Counted from the stretch's first letter, positions 1 through 10,287 are shown. The stretch: DNA of 64,000 bases from Providencia huaxiensis (GCF_002843235.3 NZ_CP031123.2:186001-250000), one strand, 5' to 3'. A program made the numbers and translations. The notes: generated by a model from the letters alone, not told the origin.

Positions 1-280
1 GTTTATTTCGTCCTGAATCGGTGTGTTGGCTATGGAATGGGTTTTCGAGATCAAAAAAGCCATATAACTCACCCCAATTAAAATTGGCACCGCCTTCAAG
101 CTCAATATAGGCAAAATCTTTCTTACGTGTCGTATTTTCTGTTTTGGTTTCAGTACGATGTGACCAATCTAAATAGTTTACATTGACATCAGCAAAGCCA
201 TTTTTATAGCCAATAATATCGTCAGAGTATGCCGTACCCGCTAGAGAAATTAAGGTAGCCATGTAAATGATTTTTTTCAT
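1..280 (-). CDS. Nucleoside-specific channel-forming outer membrane protein, Tsx/OmpK family (5' part only)
   Basis: The gene runs leftward off the window edge, so only about 93 N-terminal residues are visible. They begin with a signal peptide of about 19 residues (MKKIIYMATLISLAGTAYS). The mature part has a Tsx/OmpK-like pattern: FADVNVNYLDW, then KKDFAYIELEGGANFNWG and YGFFDLENP. The family forms 12-stranded outer membrane barrels that let nucleosides diffuse into the periplasm; OmpK is the Vibrio branch. The start is the ATG at 278-280. A CRP-type site and a matching -10 lie upstream. The family call rests on remembered sequence, and Tsx versus OmpK cannot be settled from this fragment. 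Confidence 0.72.
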   Translation of the reverse strand, partial: MKKIIYMATLISLAGTAYSDDIIGYKNGFADVNVNYLDWSHRTETKTENTTRKKDFAYIELEGGANFNWGELYGFFDLENPFHSQHTDSGRNK

Positions 281-367
281 AGATAGATTATCTTCGCTTA
301 ATAATTGATGAGGTTTAGCAGTTTGCTAGTTATTAACATTTTAATTAACTGATTTGCAACATGTGAT

Positions 368-428
368 ATATTAGGCTTATAAATTGCAATTAAGAAATAT
401 TTTACACAGGTAAAGTGATCTAAGTCAC
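368..428 (-). promoter_or_regulatory. CRP-type operator and candidate class I promoter of the Tsx/OmpK-like gene
   Basis: GTGA-TCTAAG-TCAC at 415-428 is a perfect symmetric CRP core. Reading leftward, a -10 like TAATAT lies at 368-373 and a weak -35 at 391-396. A start near 361 would put the CRP centre at about -61, the class I spacing. Known tsx genes are cAMP-CRP controlled, which fits. Confidence 0.6.
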
Positions 429-486
429 GATATTTTGACGATATTAATTCGTTTTGCTATTTAGGTCTGGTTTATAGAAAAGATCA

Positions 487-521
487 AATTCCCTAAACAA
501 ATAAACTTTGCTTAGGGAATT
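487..521 (-). terminator. Hairpin after ampG
   Basis: AATTCCCTAA (487-496) and TTAGGGAATT (512-521) form a 10-bp inverted repeat about 30 bases beyond the ampG stop. The T tract on the leftward strand is interrupted, so termination strength is uncertain. Confidence 0.5.
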
Positions 522-552
522 ATGAAATGAATAAGAAAGAGTATTGAGAGGG

Positions 553-2055
553 TTATTGCTGTACTGTTTTGCGAACGGCGAGGAAATCTAAACTACCACC
601 AATAACTAAGCTGATAGCACCAATGCTAATACCAGTATTAAAAATAAGGTTTTGGTAGTGGGGTAAACTTAGCCAAAATTCAATTTGTGTCGTAAATAGA
701 TAAACTTTCATATCACTAAATGAAAATACAAGTAATGAAAGTAACCAAATAGCAAGGCAGCTTACGGCAGTAATAAGTGCATATACGGCAATACGGTAGC
801 CTCTAGCATATAGTTGACGTCGTTGGAATAGCCCTGTTGTTTGAGTGTAAATTAAGGATGTTCGGCAAGCTAATAAAAGTAAAACGCCAGGAACTGCAAC
901 CGCGATTGAAATTAGGTAGAAAAGTGGCCAGCCATAGTTACTGACAAAAATACTTGCGACTGGGCCAATGTAAACACGCCCAACAGCAGAAAGAGCAGAA
1001 AGAAGGGCAAATTGCGTTGCAGATAACGACTTATTACATAATGTCATTAAGAGGGCGACAAAAGCAGCAGTTCCCATGCCAGAGAAGATATTTTCTAGAA
1101 ATATAATCGACCCCATGGTTAAGATATTAGGGGGGGTTATCGCTAAGAACCAATATCCGATATTAGAGCCGCCTTGTAGAAGTCCAAAAATAAATAGAGC
1201 TTTAAATAAGCTCATGTTTTTCATTAGGTAACCACCAAGTAATGCCCCAACTATGGTTGCCGCCATACCGACAGTTTTATTGACGGTACCCACTTCACTT
1301 AAACTAAAACCAAGCGCGTTTAACAGAAAGTTGGTATTGAGCGCCATGACAAAGGCGTCACCGAGTTTGTAAAAAACTAACAGGAGTAAGATTAGCCATG
1401 CATTGTTCCTGCTAAAGAATTCAGCGAGTGGCTCGTAAATTGCTTTTTTTAATGAGGTTGGCGCAGCACCGCTTTCTTCAGGTTCTTTGGCGAGTAATGT
1501 CGCGATAACACCGATAACCATCAGCCCAGCCATGACTAAGTACAGTTGTTTCCAGGTTAAAAACTTGTCTGCTAACCAAAGTGCAAGGCCACCTGAAACT
1601 AGCATGCTGATCCGGTATCCCATAACGGAGGTTGCCGCACCAATTCCGCGTTCTTCAGCACTCAGTAAATCGGTTTTATAAGCATCAAAAACAATATCTT
1701 GTGAGGCTGAACAAAATGCAACAGTAACGGCTAGCGCAGCCAGATACCACAAATGTTCTGAGGGGTTCACAAAGCCCATAGCGGCAATGCTGATAATCAA
1801 CAGAATTTGAGTGGTTAATAGCCATCCTCTTCGACGACCAAGAAAGGGTGGGGTATAGCGGTCCATCATTGGAGACCAAAGAAATTTCAACACATAAGCC
1901 TGTCCGACTAATGAAAAGAAACCAATGGTTTTTATATCGACATTTTCAACAGTTAGCCAAGCTTGTAATGTACCTGCAGTTAAAGCTAAAGGTAGACCAG
2001 AAACAAAGCCTAAAAGGATTAAAGTGATGTTATTTGGTAGAGTAAAACGAGGCAT
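553..2055 (-). CDS. ampG: AmpG muropeptide permease (MFS)
   Basis: Inner membrane major facilitator that imports GlcNAc-anhydroMurNAc peptides released from the cell wall. It feeds peptidoglycan recycling and, where ampR-ampC exist, beta-lactamase induction. The N-terminal stretch LGFVSGLPLALTAGTLQAW, the segment FKFLWSP-type MMDRYTPPFLGRRRGW and many hydrophobic helices match AmpG. The frame stays open to 2136, but the ATG at 2053-2055 has GAGGGAATA just upstream and aligns with the usual N terminus, giving 500 residues. It lies downstream of yajG on the same strand, divergent from bolA, the conserved enterobacterial layout. Confidence 0.93.
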   Translation of the reverse strand: MPRFTLPNNITLILLGFVSGLPLALTAGTLQAWLTVENVDIKTIGFFSLVGQAYVLKFLWSPMMDRYTPPFLGRRRGWLLTTQILLIISIAAMGFVNPSEHLWYLAALAVTVAFCSASQDIVFDAYKTDLLSAEERGIGAATSVMGYRISMLVSGGLALWLADKFLTWKQLYLVMAGLMVIGVIATLLAKEPEESGAAPTSLKKAIYEPLAEFFSRNNAWLILLLLVFYKLGDAFVMALNTNFLLNALGFSLSEVGTVNKTVGMAATIVGALLGGYLMKNMSLFKALFIFGLLQGGSNIGYWFLAITPPNILTMGSIIFLENIFSGMGTAAFVALLMTLCNKSLSATQFALLSALSAVGRVYIGPVASIFVSNYGWPLFYLISIAVAVPGVLLLLACRTSLIYTQTTGLFQRRQLYARGYRIAVYALITAVSCLAIWLLSLLVFSFSDMKVYLFTTQIEFWLSLPHYQNLIFNTGISIGAISLVIGGSLDFLAVRKTVQQ

Positions 2056-2184
2056 TATTCCCTCTAAGCCAGTGTGATATTGCTGCAATACATTGCGCTG
2101 CAGAGGTATTGGCTGCGCTATGCTACCCAAGCTCAATCAATGAGAGCTTAGGTAGCTTAATACTTAATGATAATGATTGCTCAA

Positions 2185-2766
2185 TTAATAGCGTGAATTT
2201 TGTCTGATAAAATCGGTGATTTCTTGGTCTGTTGCCATATCTGCAATTAAATCAGTTAATGCGCTATTGATAGCCGTTTCTATCTTGGCATTATTGGCAG
2301 CCAATAATTCTTGTGTATTAAAATTACGGGTAAATGAACGTGTTTTTGTCGAGCCATTTGGCGCTGTTGCAATAATACTGACACTGGAGTTTACAGTAAT
2401 ATTATGGCGCAGGCTGCCTTCACTTACTTTGGTATCGAGTTTATTCAATTGAACGACTAAATTCACATTTGCCGGTGATGTCACCATAAACCCACGTGCT
2501 GCCATTTGCTTTTCGACGGCTTCTTGCATCAGATAACGAGGATCGCGTGAAGGGTTCAGTACAACTAAACTACCATTACGATTAACTTCTGCTAAGGATT
2601 TATTCGTACGGTTATCGACACTGCTGACACTAATTGAAGTTGCATTCAGTGTAGGGTTTTTCGCAGGTAAAGCTATCTTAGGCTCTAGTGATAATGTATT
2701 GCTGCTGGTTGCACAGCCCGCAAGAAGAAATAACCCTAAAAGTGGAAAACACAGTTTTCTTAACAT
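2185..2766 (-). CDS. yajG: YajG lipoprotein
   Basis: Predicted lipoprotein of unknown biochemical role, about 193 residues. The signal sequence ends in a lipobox, LLAGC, so Cys near residue 18 should be lipidated. The body carries the YajG pattern, for example NPSRDPRYLMQEAVEKQMAARGFMV and a C-terminal ALTDLIADMATDQEI stretch. I chose the ATG at 2764-2766 (CTGGAAAAAATT upstream) rather than the longer frame to 2832, because the longer version puts charged residues before the signal peptide. It forms a pair with ampG and is divergent from bolA, as in E. coli. Confidence 0.88.
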   Translation of the reverse strand: MLRKLCFPLLGLFLLAGCATSSNTLSLEPKIALPAKNPTLNATSISVSSVDNRTNKSLAEVNRNGSLVVLNPSRDPRYLMQEAVEKQMAARGFMVTSPANVNLVVQLNKLDTKVSEGSLRHNITVNSSVSIIATAPNGSTKTRSFTRNFNTQELLAANNAKIETAINSALTDLIADMATDQEITDFIRQNSRY

Positions 2767-3013
2767 AATTTTTTCCAGTTCATCTTTCCTAATTGAAAAT
2801 GTTTCGTTATGGTGCGGGTAGCCGTCGTTCAATATAAAGCTTAGCGGCTTATTTATCCTAAACTGTTAGACAACAATTTTTGAAAAAATTCGCATCAACG
2901 TGCCGCTATCATAACATTGGCAAGTTATTATCGGATATAGAAGATAGCAATAATCAACGCGTACAATAAAAGATAATTGCCTCTGAGCATAATTTTTAAT
3001 TAAGGAGCATTTT

Positions 3014-3352
3014 ATGGGCGCTAATGCAGCTCAAAGTATGCAATCTCTTGTGATCCAAAAATTACAAGCTGCTTTTGAACCTACACATTTGGAGGTGATT
3101 AATGAAAGCCATCAACACAATGTGTTACCTGGGTCTGAAAGCCATTTCAAAGTTATTTTAGTGAGTGATAAATTTGAAAATAAACGAATGCTTGCCCGTC
3201 ATCGTGAAATTTATGCTATTTTAGCGGACGAATTATCAGGAGGGATCCATGCCCTTGCTTTGCATACATATACACAACAAGAGTGGAATGAGCTTGCTGA
3301 TACAGCATTAAAATCACCAGCTTGTCGTGGTGTAGGTGGTGTTAATCGATAA
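3014..3352 (+). CDS. bolA: BolA morphogene / Fe-S trafficking regulator
   Basis: Small stress-associated protein of 112 residues with the BolA fold. Family members bind monothiol glutaredoxins with a shared [2Fe-2S] cluster, and E. coli BolA also acts on cell shape and transcription. Visible hallmarks are [20 protein letters not shown] and the invariant motif [13 protein letters not shown], followed by [10 protein letters not shown] clear AAGGAG lies 8 bases before the ATG. The upstream gap to yajG is divergent. Length and spacing match enterobacterial bolA. Confidence 0.95.
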   Translation: MGANAAQSMQSLVIQKLQAAFEPTHLEVINESHQHNVLPGSESHFKVILVSDKFENKRMLARHREIYAILADELSGGIHALALHTYTQQEWNELADTALKSPACRGVGGVNR

Positions 3353-3515
3353 TTCTTCGTTTCAGGTAATGCACTGAGACTATTCTTTACATAATCAGCC
3401 ATGCTTAATAATGAGTTTGGTGAATGTTTTTTCTTCAATTTAGGTGAAAAAACAAAAAATTTAGTCAGAAAAGTCACAAATAAAGAGGAAAAAACGCTTC
3501 TTTTCTCAGCTTTTC

Positions 3516-3544
3516 TCGACTCAGGGCGCATGCATCGGTATAAT
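3516..3544 (+). promoter_or_regulatory. Candidate sigma-70 promoter of tig
   Basis: A perfect TATAAT at 3539-3544 is preceded at 17 bp by TCGACT (3516-3521). A start near 3551 would give a leader of about 155 nt. Confidence 0.6.
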
Positions 3545-3598
3545 GCTGCGTCTAATTTTCAGTAAGGTTTCGGGACGCTTCTGATATCAGGGATTGAC

Positions 3599-3614
3599 CG
3601 TTACGAAAGTAACG
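3599..3614 (+). promoter_or_regulatory. GAAA-tetraloop hairpin in tig leader
   Basis: CGTTAC-GAAA-GTAACG is a perfect 6-bp stem closed by a GNRA-type tetraloop, about 90 nt before the tig start. Its role is not known to me. Confidence 0.5.
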
Positions 3615-3704
3615 CCCCCGGTTCTGGAAGGGAGACAGCCGTTATGATTTAATGGCATAACTCTGGAGTAGACCGATCACTAAGATTTATTTTGAGGTAA
3701 GAAG

Positions 3705-5009
3705 ATGCAAGTTTCTGTTGAAACGACTCAAGGCCTTGGGCGTCGTGTAACAATCACCGTTCCTGCCACTGATATTGAAAAAGCAGTTAATAGCGAATTA
3801 GTTAGTGTTGCTAAAAAAGTACGTGTTGATGGTTTCCGTAAAGGAAAAGTACCAATGAACATCGTTAAACAGCGTTACGGTGCGTCTGTTATGCAAGACG
3901 TTCTGGGCGATGTAATGCAACGTAACTTCATCAATGCAATTATTGAGCAAAAAATCAATCCAGCGGGTGCACCTAGCTACAAGCCAGAGCAACTCGAAGA
4001 TGGTAAAGATTTTGTGTATTCAGTTGAATTCGAAGTTTACCCAGAAATCGAATTAGCAGGTTTAGAAACTATCGAAGTTGAAAAACCAGCAGTTTCTGTA
4101 AAAGACGAAGATCTGGAAAACATGTTAGAAACTCTGCGTAAGCAACAAGCGCAGTGGAAAGAAGTTGAAGCGGCAGCAGAAGCTGACTCTCGCATCACTA
4201 TCAACTTTACCGGTTCTATCGATGGTGAAGAATTCGAAGGCGGCAAAGCAGAAGATTTCGCTCTGGTTATGGGCGAAGGTCGTATGATCCCAGGTTTCGA
4301 AGAAGGTGTTGTGGGTCATAAAGCGGGTGAAGAATTCGATATCGAAGTTAACTTCCCAGAAGACTACCATGCTGAAAACCTGAAAGGTAAAGCAGCGAAA
4401 TTTGCTATCGTTCTGAAGAAAGTAGAACAGCGTGAACTGCCTGAGTTCACTGAAGAATTCATCAAGCGTTTTGGTATCGCTGATGGCTCTTTAGATGGCC
4501 TGCGTGCAGAAGTACGTAAAAACATGGAGCGTGAGCTGAAAAATGCTGTGCGTAACCGTGTTAAAGCCCAAGTTCTGGATGGCTTAATCAAAGCTAACGA
4601 CATCGAAGTACCAGCAGCAGTTGTTGATGGTGAAATTGATGTTCTGCGTCGTCAAGCAGCACAACGCTTTGGTGGTGACGAAAAACAAGCGATGGAATTA
4701 CCTCGTGAACTGTTTGAAGAACAAGCAAAACGTCGCGTAGTGATCGGTCTGCTGTTAGGTGAAGTGATCAACAAAAACGAACTGAAAGCTGATGAAGATC
4801 GTGTTAAAGCACTGATCGAAGAAATGGCTTCTGCGTATGAAGATCCATCTGAAGTTATCGAATACTACAGCAAAAACGAAGAGCTGATGAACAGTGTTCG
4901 TAACTTAGCTTTAGAAGAACAAGCTGTTGAAACAGTATTAGCTGTTGCTAAAGTGACAGAAAAAGAAACTAACTTCACTGAACTGATGAACCAAGTTCAA
5001 GCAGGTTAA
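3705..5009 (+). CDS. tig: Trigger factor
   Basis: Ribosome-bound chaperone and peptidyl-prolyl isomerase that shields nascent chains at the exit tunnel. At 434 residues it is the normal length. The N-terminal ribosome-binding domain contains the signature [12 protein letters not shown] (about residues 44-55). The central FKBP-type PPIase domain includes [19 protein letters not shown] and [17 protein letters not shown]. The C-terminal substrate-cradle arms are charged and helical. GAGGTAAGAAG precedes the ATG. It heads the tig-clpP-clpX-lon order and ends at its own terminator at 5035-5064. Confidence 0.97.
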   Translation: MQVSVETTQGLGRRVTITVPATDIEKAVNSELVSVAKKVRVDGFRKGKVPMNIVKQRYGASVMQDVLGDVMQRNFINAIIEQKINPAGAPSYKPEQLEDGKDFVYSVEFEVYPEIELAGLETIEVEKPAVSVKDEDLENMLETLRKQQAQWKEVEAAAEADSRITINFTGSIDGEEFEGGKAEDFALVMGEGRMIPGFEEGVVGHKAGEEFDIEVNFPEDYHAENLKGKAAKFAIVLKKVEQRELPEFTEEFIKRFGIADGSLDGLRAEVRKNMERELKNAVRNRVKAQVLDGLIKANDIEVPAAVVDGEIDVLRRQAAQRFGGDEKQAMELPRELFEEQAKRRVVIGLLLGEVINKNELKADEDRVKALIEEMASAYEDPSEVIEYYSKNEELMNSVRNLALEEQAVETVLAVAKVTEKETNFTELMNQVQAG

Positions 5010-5034
5010 TTTTTTCTTGCTGTGCAAAATAATG

Positions 5035-5064
5035 AAACCCGTGGTGTGCTACTACGGGTTTTTT
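5035..5064 (+). terminator. Rho-independent terminator of tig
   Basis: AACCCGTGGT and ACTACGGGTT form a stem, one G-U pair included, closed by a 5-nt loop and followed by TTTTTT. Confidence 0.85.
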
Positions 5065-5114
5065 GTCAATTAAAGCCTTTAAATTATCACTTTAGCGAAT
5101 TTAATTAGGAAACC

Positions 5115-5140
5115 CTTGAAAAACACATTTAAACCCTAAT
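5115..5140 (+). promoter_or_regulatory. Sigma-32-like promoter candidate upstream of clpP
   Basis: CTTGAAA at 5115-5121 is a perfect heat-shock -35, and CCCTAAT at 5134-5140 resembles CCCCATNT after 12 bp. clpP is a known heat-shock gene, but this site lies about 430 bp upstream, so the assignment is tentative. Confidence 0.35.
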
Positions 5141-5568
5141 TATATTATCTATACTTCAGTAGTCTAAGTGGGGTCTTAATTGCGATTTAAACTATTTTGA
5201 ATAGCTTAATATTGTCTTTTTACCGCTTAATATTGCCGAAAACGATGATATTAACCAATTGAGTTATTTCGTCATCCTTGAAAATCAAGTATGGTTTTCT
5301 AATGGTATAATTCCGTGTAACCCAATAGACTTGTGTTAAACTCTTTTAAAGAGCGTCTTGTTTACTGCAGCATACTTAGCTGCATTTTCTTCTTATTTTG
5401 TCAGTAATTTGGTTAAATATTAGCTAAACTAGAAAAATAAGAGGATTGAAAGAGCTTGCAGACACAGGAATTTTTTAAAACCGTTGTTTGTGGCATGAAC
5501 TCTGCTCAAAATAGCAGGCAGACAGCAAATTAGGCGCAAGCACCAGAACGTTTTAATAGGAGATTTCG

Positions 5569-6189
5569 ATGTCACATTTTGGCAGTCAGGAACAATTAGC
5601 ATCTCAAATGGCCCTTGTGCCTATGGTCATAGAGCAGACTTCTCGTGGTGAGCGCTCGTATGATATTTACTCACGTCTATTAAAAGAACGTATTATCTTC
5701 CTGACAGGTCAAGTGGAAGACCATATGGCGAATTTAATCGTCGCTCAGATGTTATTTCTTGAAGCAGAAAACCCTGAAAAAGATATTCATTTGTATATTA
5801 ATTCACCGGGTGGTGTAATTACCGCAGGTATGTCAATTTACGATACGATGCAGTTTATCAAGCCTGATGTAAGTACTATTTGTATGGGACAAGCTTGTTC
5901 CATGGGGGCTTTTTTATTGACAGCGGGTACAAAAGGTAAACGTTTCTGCTTACCAAATTCACGCGTGATGATCCACCAACCGTTAGGGGGTTATCAAGGC
6001 CAAGCGTCAGATATCGAAATCCACGCCCAAGAAATTCTTAAAGTGAAATCTCGAATGAACGAGTTAATGGCTCTGCATACTGGTAAATCCATTGAAGAAA
6101 TTACCCGAGACACAGAGCGTGACCGTTTCTTATCTGCAAATGAAGCAAAAGAATATGGTTTAGTCGACCAAATTTATAGTAGCCGTTAA
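5569..6189 (+). CDS. clpP: ClpP ATP-dependent protease proteolytic subunit
   Basis: Serine protease that assembles as two heptameric rings and degrades unfolded chains fed by ClpX or ClpA. At 206 residues it matches the family. The first 14 residues ([14 protein letters not shown]) stand in for the propeptide, followed by [27 protein letters not shown]. The catalytic triad is visible: Ser in GQACSMGAF (residue 111 by alignment to E. coli numbering), His in MIHQPLGG and Asp in RDTERDRF. E. coli has GQAASMGAF; the Ala-to-Cys change beside the serine is unlikely to matter. AGGAG lies before the ATG. clpX follows after 113 bp. Confidence 0.97.
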   Translation: MSHFGSQEQLASQMALVPMVIEQTSRGERSYDIYSRLLKERIIFLTGQVEDHMANLIVAQMLFLEAENPEKDIHLYINSPGGVITAGMSIYDTMQFIKPDVSTICMGQACSMGAFLLTAGTKGKRFCLPNSRVMIHQPLGGYQGQASDIEIHAQEILKVKSRMNELMALHTGKSIEEITRDTERDRFLSANEAKEYGLVDQIYSSR

Positions 6190-6302
6190 TGGGTTAACTT
6201 TTGGTATAATTAGTTCATACCATAAACTATTTTAAAGAAAATCGTTGTTTTGTTTTTAAATGAACGAAAACAAAACAATATGGATAAAAGTGAGGTCAAC
6301 TG

Positions 6303-7580
6303 ATGACAGATAAACGCAAAGAGGGGACAGGAAAACTGCTTTACTGCTCTTTCTGCGGAAAAAGTCAGCATGAAGTGCGCAAGCTGATTGCCGGTCCGTC
6401 AGTCTATATTTGTGATGAATGTGTAGATTTATGTCTCGATATCATCCGCGAAGAAATAAAAGAACTTACGCCGCATCGTGAGCGTAGTGAATTGCCTACG
6501 CCACATGAAATTCGACAGCATCTTGACGACTATGTTATTGGTCAGGAAAAAGCGAAGAAAGTTTTAGCTGTTGCGGTATATAACCACTACAAACGCTTAC
6601 GTAATGGTGATAAAACCAGTGATGGTGTTGAATTAGGTAAAAGTAATATTTTGCTAATTGGCCCAACAGGTAGTGGTAAAACGCTTTTAGCTGAAACGCT
6701 AGCGCGTTATTTGGATGTGCCATTTACAATGGCTGATGCAACGACATTAACTGAAGCAGGTTATGTCGGTGAAGACGTTGAAAATATCATTCAAAAATTA
6801 CTACAAAAATGCGATTACGATGTTGAAAAAGCTCAACGTGGTATCGTATATATTGATGAAATCGATAAAATTTCACGTAAATCAGATAACCCATCAATTA
6901 CCCGTGACGTTTCTGGGGAAGGTGTGCAACAAGCACTTCTTAAACTTATTGAAGGAACTGTTGCGGCAGTGCCACCACAAGGAGGGCGTAAGCACCCTCA
7001 GCAAGAATTTTTGCAGGTTGATACCTCAAAGATCCTCTTCATTTGTGGCGGGGCATTTGCAGGGCTAGACAAAGTTATCGGTCAGCGTTTGAATACCCGC
7101 TCAGGTATTGGTTTTGCTGCAGAAGTGAAAGGTGAGTCAGATAAAGCAACAGAAGGCGAATTATTAACTCAGGCAGAGCCAGAAGATCTAATCAAATTTG
7201 GTTTAATTCCTGAATTTATTGGCCGTTTACCTGTTGTTGCAACATTAACTGAACTAAGTGAAGAAGCTCTGATTCAGATTCTGCAAGAACCTAAAAATGC
7301 ATTAACGAAACAATATCAAGCTTTATTTAGTCTTGAAAACACTGAGCTTGAATTCCGTGAGGAAGCATTAAAAGCCATCGCTAAGAAAGCAATGGCACGT
7401 AAAACTGGAGCTCGTGGTTTACGTTCTATCGTTGAAGCTGCATTGTTGAATACGATGTATGACCTCCCTTCAATGAGTGATGTTGAAAAAGTTGTCGTTG
7501 ATGAAAACGTCATTAATGAACAATCAGAACCGCTTTTAATCTATAGCAAACCTGATGCTCAAGCTTCTGGCGATAACTAA
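6303..7580 (+). CDS. clpX: ClpX ATPase subunit of ClpXP
   Basis: Hexameric AAA+ unfoldase that recognises tagged substrates, including ssrA-tagged proteins, and threads them into ClpP. The 425 residues start with a C4 zinc-binding domain (CSFCGKS ... [10 protein letters not shown], about residues 15-40). Then come Walker A GPTGSGKT (about 120-127), the pore loop GYVG, Walker B VYIDEIDK and the substrate-gating RKH loop in GGRKHPQQE. It is very close to the E. coli protein. It probably shares transcription with clpP, and a strong terminator follows. Confidence 0.97.
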   Translation: MTDKRKEGTGKLLYCSFCGKSQHEVRKLIAGPSVYICDECVDLCLDIIREEIKELTPHRERSELPTPHEIRQHLDDYVIGQEKAKKVLAVAVYNHYKRLRNGDKTSDGVELGKSNILLIGPTGSGKTLLAETLARYLDVPFTMADATTLTEAGYVGEDVENIIQKLLQKCDYDVEKAQRGIVYIDEIDKISRKSDNPSITRDVSGEGVQQALLKLIEGTVAAVPPQGGRKHPQQEFLQVDTSKILFICGGAFAGLDKVIGQRLNTRSGIGFAAEVKGESDKATEGELLTQAEPEDLIKFGLIPEFIGRLPVVATLTELSEEALIQILQEPKNALTKQYQALFSLENTELEFREEALKAIAKKAMARKTGARGLRSIVEAALLNTMYDLPSMSDVEKVVVDENVINEQSEPLLIYSKPDAQASGDN

Positions 7581-7609
7581 TCCCATATAAAATGTTCAAT
7601 AGTTAATCA

Positions 7610-7645
7610 AACGAAATGAGGGGTTTCCCTCATTTTGTTTTTTAT
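7610..7645 (+). terminator. Rho-independent terminator of clpX
   Basis: ACGAAATGAGGG and CCCTCATTTTGT pair over 12 bp, with one G-U, around a TTT loop; TTTTTT follows. Confidence 0.85.
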
Positions 7646-7658
7646 GTTCAACTAACCA

Positions 7659-7685
7659 TTGAATGCTAAAATCTTGTCCCCATAT
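7659..7685 (+). promoter_or_regulatory. Sigma-32 heat-shock promoter of lon
   Basis: TTGAATG (7659-7665) and CCCCATAT (7678-7685) are separated by 12 bp. This reproduces the E. coli lon heat-shock promoter elements almost exactly and sits about 100 bp before the lon ATG. Confidence 0.8.
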
Positions 7686-7786
7686 AGTTTATATTCTGAG
7701 GTGTGGTTTCCTTGTTTTAGACAGCAATTTTAGAACAAGAGAGAGAAACCCTTAAACTAGCGTGAGCTAAACGAAGAGAGAGCTTT

Positions 7787-10225
7787 ATGAATCCTGAGCG
7801 TTCCGAACGCATTGAAATACCAGTATTGCCTCTGCGTGATGTAGTGGTATACCCACATATGGTGATCCCACTGTTTGTTGGACGTGAAAAATCCATTCAC
7901 AGTCTGGAAGCAGCGATGGATCATGACAAGCAGGTAATGCTGGTTGCGCAAAAAGAAGCCTCGACTGATGAGCCAGGGGTGAATGATTTATTTGCTGTCG
8001 GTACAGTCGCGTCTGTTATTCAGATGTTAAAACTGCCTGATGGCACCGTTAAAGTCCTTGTTGAAGGTCTACGACGCGCACGTATTACCAGTTTGACAGA
8101 TAATGGCGAATATTTCTTAGCGCAAGCGGAATATTTGGCAACAGAACAAAATAATGAGTCTGAACACGCTGCGTATGATGAAGCGACAGCGGGTTCTCAA
8201 TCATCAGACACACTTGATGAAAAAGAAAACGAAGTATTGTATCGCACTATCGTTAGTCAGTTTGAAAGCTATATAAAGCTGAATAAAAAGATCCCACCTG
8301 AAGTATTAACCGCATTACATGCAATAGAGCAAGATCAGCTAGATAAACTGGCGGATACCATTGCTTCTCATATGCCACTAAAATTAGCGGATAAACAACG
8401 CGTTTTAGAAATGGCGAATATCGCTGAGCGTGTTGAGTTTTTGATGGCCATGATGGAGTCAGAAACTGAGTTGCTGCAAGTCGAAAAACGCATCCGTAAT
8501 CGTGTTAAAAAACAGATGGAAAAAAGCCAGCGCGAGTATTATCTGAATGAGCAAATGAAAGCTATTCAGAAAGAGCTAGGCGAAATGGATGATGCGCCAG
8601 ATGAATATGAATCGCTAAAACGTAAAATCGAAGAAGCGAAAATGCCAAAAGAGGCACAAGAAAAAGCAGAAGCAGAATTGCAGAAGCTGAAAATGATGTC
8701 TCCAATGTCAGCGGAAGCTACCGTAGTCCGTAGTTATATCGATTGGATGGTGCAGGTTCCATGGCATAAACGTAGCAAAGTCAAAAAAGACTTAGTGAAA
8801 GCCCAAGAAGTGTTAGATACCGATCACTACGGTTTAGAGCGTGTGAAAGACCGTATTTTAGAGTATCTGGCAGTGCAAAGCCGTGTCAGTAAAATTAAAG
8901 GGCCGATTCTTTGTTTAGTTGGGCCTCCAGGTGTGGGTAAAACCTCTTTGGGGCAATCTATTGCTAAGGCTACGGGCCGCCAATATACCCGTATGGCATT
9001 AGGTGGGGTACGTGATGAAGCTGAAATTCGCGGTCACCGTCGTACCTATATTGGCTCAATGCCTGGTAAGTTGATCCAGAAAATGGCAAAAGTAGGGGTC
9101 AAAAACCCACTATTTTTACTGGATGAAATTGACAAAATGTCATCTGACATGCGTGGTGATCCTGCCTCTGCATTGTTAGAAGTACTTGATCCAGAACAAA
9201 ATATTGCATTTAACGATCACTACTTAGAAGTGGATTATGATTTGTCTGATGTGATGTTTGTTGCAACATCGAACTCGATGAACATTCCTGCGCCATTGTT
9301 AGATCGTATGGAAGTTATCCGTCTTTCTGGTTATACAGAAGATGAAAAACTGAATATTGCGAAGAAACATTTGTTATCTAAGCAGATTGAACGTAATGCG
9401 TTGAAAAAGAATGAGTTAACTATCGATGATAGTGCTCTAATGAGCATCATTCGTTATTACACTCGCGAGGCTGGCGTCCGTGGTTTAGAGCGTGAAATCT
9501 CTAAATTGTGCCGTAAAGCAGTTAAAGCGCTACTGATGGACAAAAAGCTTAAGCACATTGAAATCAACGCTGATAACCTGAAAGATTATCTGGGTGTTCG
9601 CCGTTTTGATTATGGCCAAGCAGATACAGAAAACCGTGTTGGGCAAGTTACAGGCCTAGCTTGGACAGAAGTTGGTGGTGACTTACTTACTATTGAAACT
9701 GCATGTGTACCTGGTAAAGGTAAACTAACTTACACTGGTTCTTTAGGTGAAGTCATGCAGGAATCTATCCAAACGGCATTAACGGTTGTTAGAGCTCGAG
9801 CAGAAAAACTGGGTATCAATAGCGATTTCTATGAAAAGCGTGATATTCACGTTCACGTACCGGAAGGGGCGACGCCAAAAGATGGCCCGAGTGCGGGTAT
9901 TGCGATGTCAACTGCTTTAGTTTCTTGCTTAACCGGTAACCCAGTTAGAGCCGACGTGGCAATGACTGGTGAAATTACGTTAAGAGGTTTAGTTTTCCCG
10001 ATAGGCGGTCTGAAAGAGAAATTATTAGCTGCGCATCGTGGTGGGATTAAAACAGTATTAATCCCTAAAGAAAACGAACGTGATTTAGAGGAAATTCCTC
10101 AAAATGTGATCGCGGATCTCGAAATTCATCCGGTGAAAACAATTGAAGAAGTTCTTTCTTTGGCTTTAGTTAACCCTCCTTTTGGCGCTGAAGTAGTTAA
10201 AAAGAAAGCTAAAAGAGTGAGCTGA
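7787..10225 (+). CDS. lon: Lon ATP-dependent protease
   Basis: Homo-hexameric AAA+ serine protease that clears misfolded and short-lived regulatory proteins. The order is: N domain ([21 protein letters not shown]), coiled-coil region ([20 protein letters not shown]), ATPase with Walker A GPPGVGKT and Walker B FLLDEIDK, and a C-terminal protease with the catalytic Ser in [12 protein letters not shown] and the catalytic Lys in [13 protein letters not shown]. It has 812 residues against 784 in E. coli. About 20 extra, mostly acidic and polar residues fall near positions 118-145 of the N domain, and the lysine-rich tail is about five longer. It has its own heat-shock promoter and terminator. Confidence 0.97.
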   Translation: MNPERSERIEIPVLPLRDVVVYPHMVIPLFVGREKSIHSLEAAMDHDKQVMLVAQKEASTDEPGVNDLFAVGTVASVIQMLKLPDGTVKVLVEGLRRARITSLTDNGEYFLAQAEYLATEQNNESEHAAYDEATAGSQSSDTLDEKENEVLYRTIVSQFESYIKLNKKIPPEVLTALHAIEQDQLDKLADTIASHMPLKLADKQRVLEMANIAERVEFLMAMMESETELLQVEKRIRNRVKKQMEKSQREYYLNEQMKAIQKELGEMDDAPDEYESLKRKIEEAKMPKEAQEKAEAELQKLKMMSPMSAEATVVRSYIDWMVQVPWHKRSKVKKDLVKAQEVLDTDHYGLERVKDRILEYLAVQSRVSKIKGPILCLVGPPGVGKTSLGQSIAKATGRQYTRMALGGVRDEAEIRGHRRTYIGSMPGKLIQKMAKVGVKNPLFLLDEIDKMSSDMRGDPASALLEVLDPEQNIAFNDHYLEVDYDLSDVMFVATSNSMNIPAPLLDRMEVIRLSGYTEDEKLNIAKKHLLSKQIERNALKKNELTIDDSALMSIIRYYTREAGVRGLEREISKLCRKAVKALLMDKKLKHIEINADNLKDYLGVRRFDYGQADTENRVGQVTGLAWTEVGGDLLTIETACVPGKGKLTYTGSLGEVMQESIQTALTVVRARAEKLGINSDFYEKRDIHVHVPEGATPKDGPSAGIAMSTALVSCLTGNPVRADVAMTGEITLRGLVFPIGGLKEKLLAAHRGGIKTVLIPKENERDLEEIPQNVIADLEIHPVKTIEEVLSLALVNPPFGAEVVKKKAKRVS

Positions 10226-10247
10226 ATCAAGAAGTTTGTATAAAATT

Positions 10248-10287
10248 AAGGCTGACAGCTAATTTAGAGCTTGTCAGCCTTTTTTTT
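10248..10287 (+). terminator. Rho-independent terminator of lon
   Basis: AAGGCTGACA and TGTCAGCCTT form a strong stem, extended by GCT/AGC with one bulge, and are followed by eight Ts. Confidence 0.9.

Larger units (their letters stand above)
5010..5568. other. Long tig-clpP intergenic region
   Basis: I see no gene here. Besides the tig terminator it holds a sigma-32-like candidate at 5115-5140, a TATAAT at 5306-5311 without a good -35, and a hairpin TGCAGC-N7-GCTGCA (5366-5384) followed by TTTTCTTCTTATTTT. That hairpin could be an attenuator or the end of a small transcript. Confidence 0.5.

Noticed and set aside
2163..2181. Fur-box-like TTAATGATAATGATT between yajG and ampG
   Set aside because: Only about 13 of 19 positions match, it lies inside an operon and neither gene is an iron gene.
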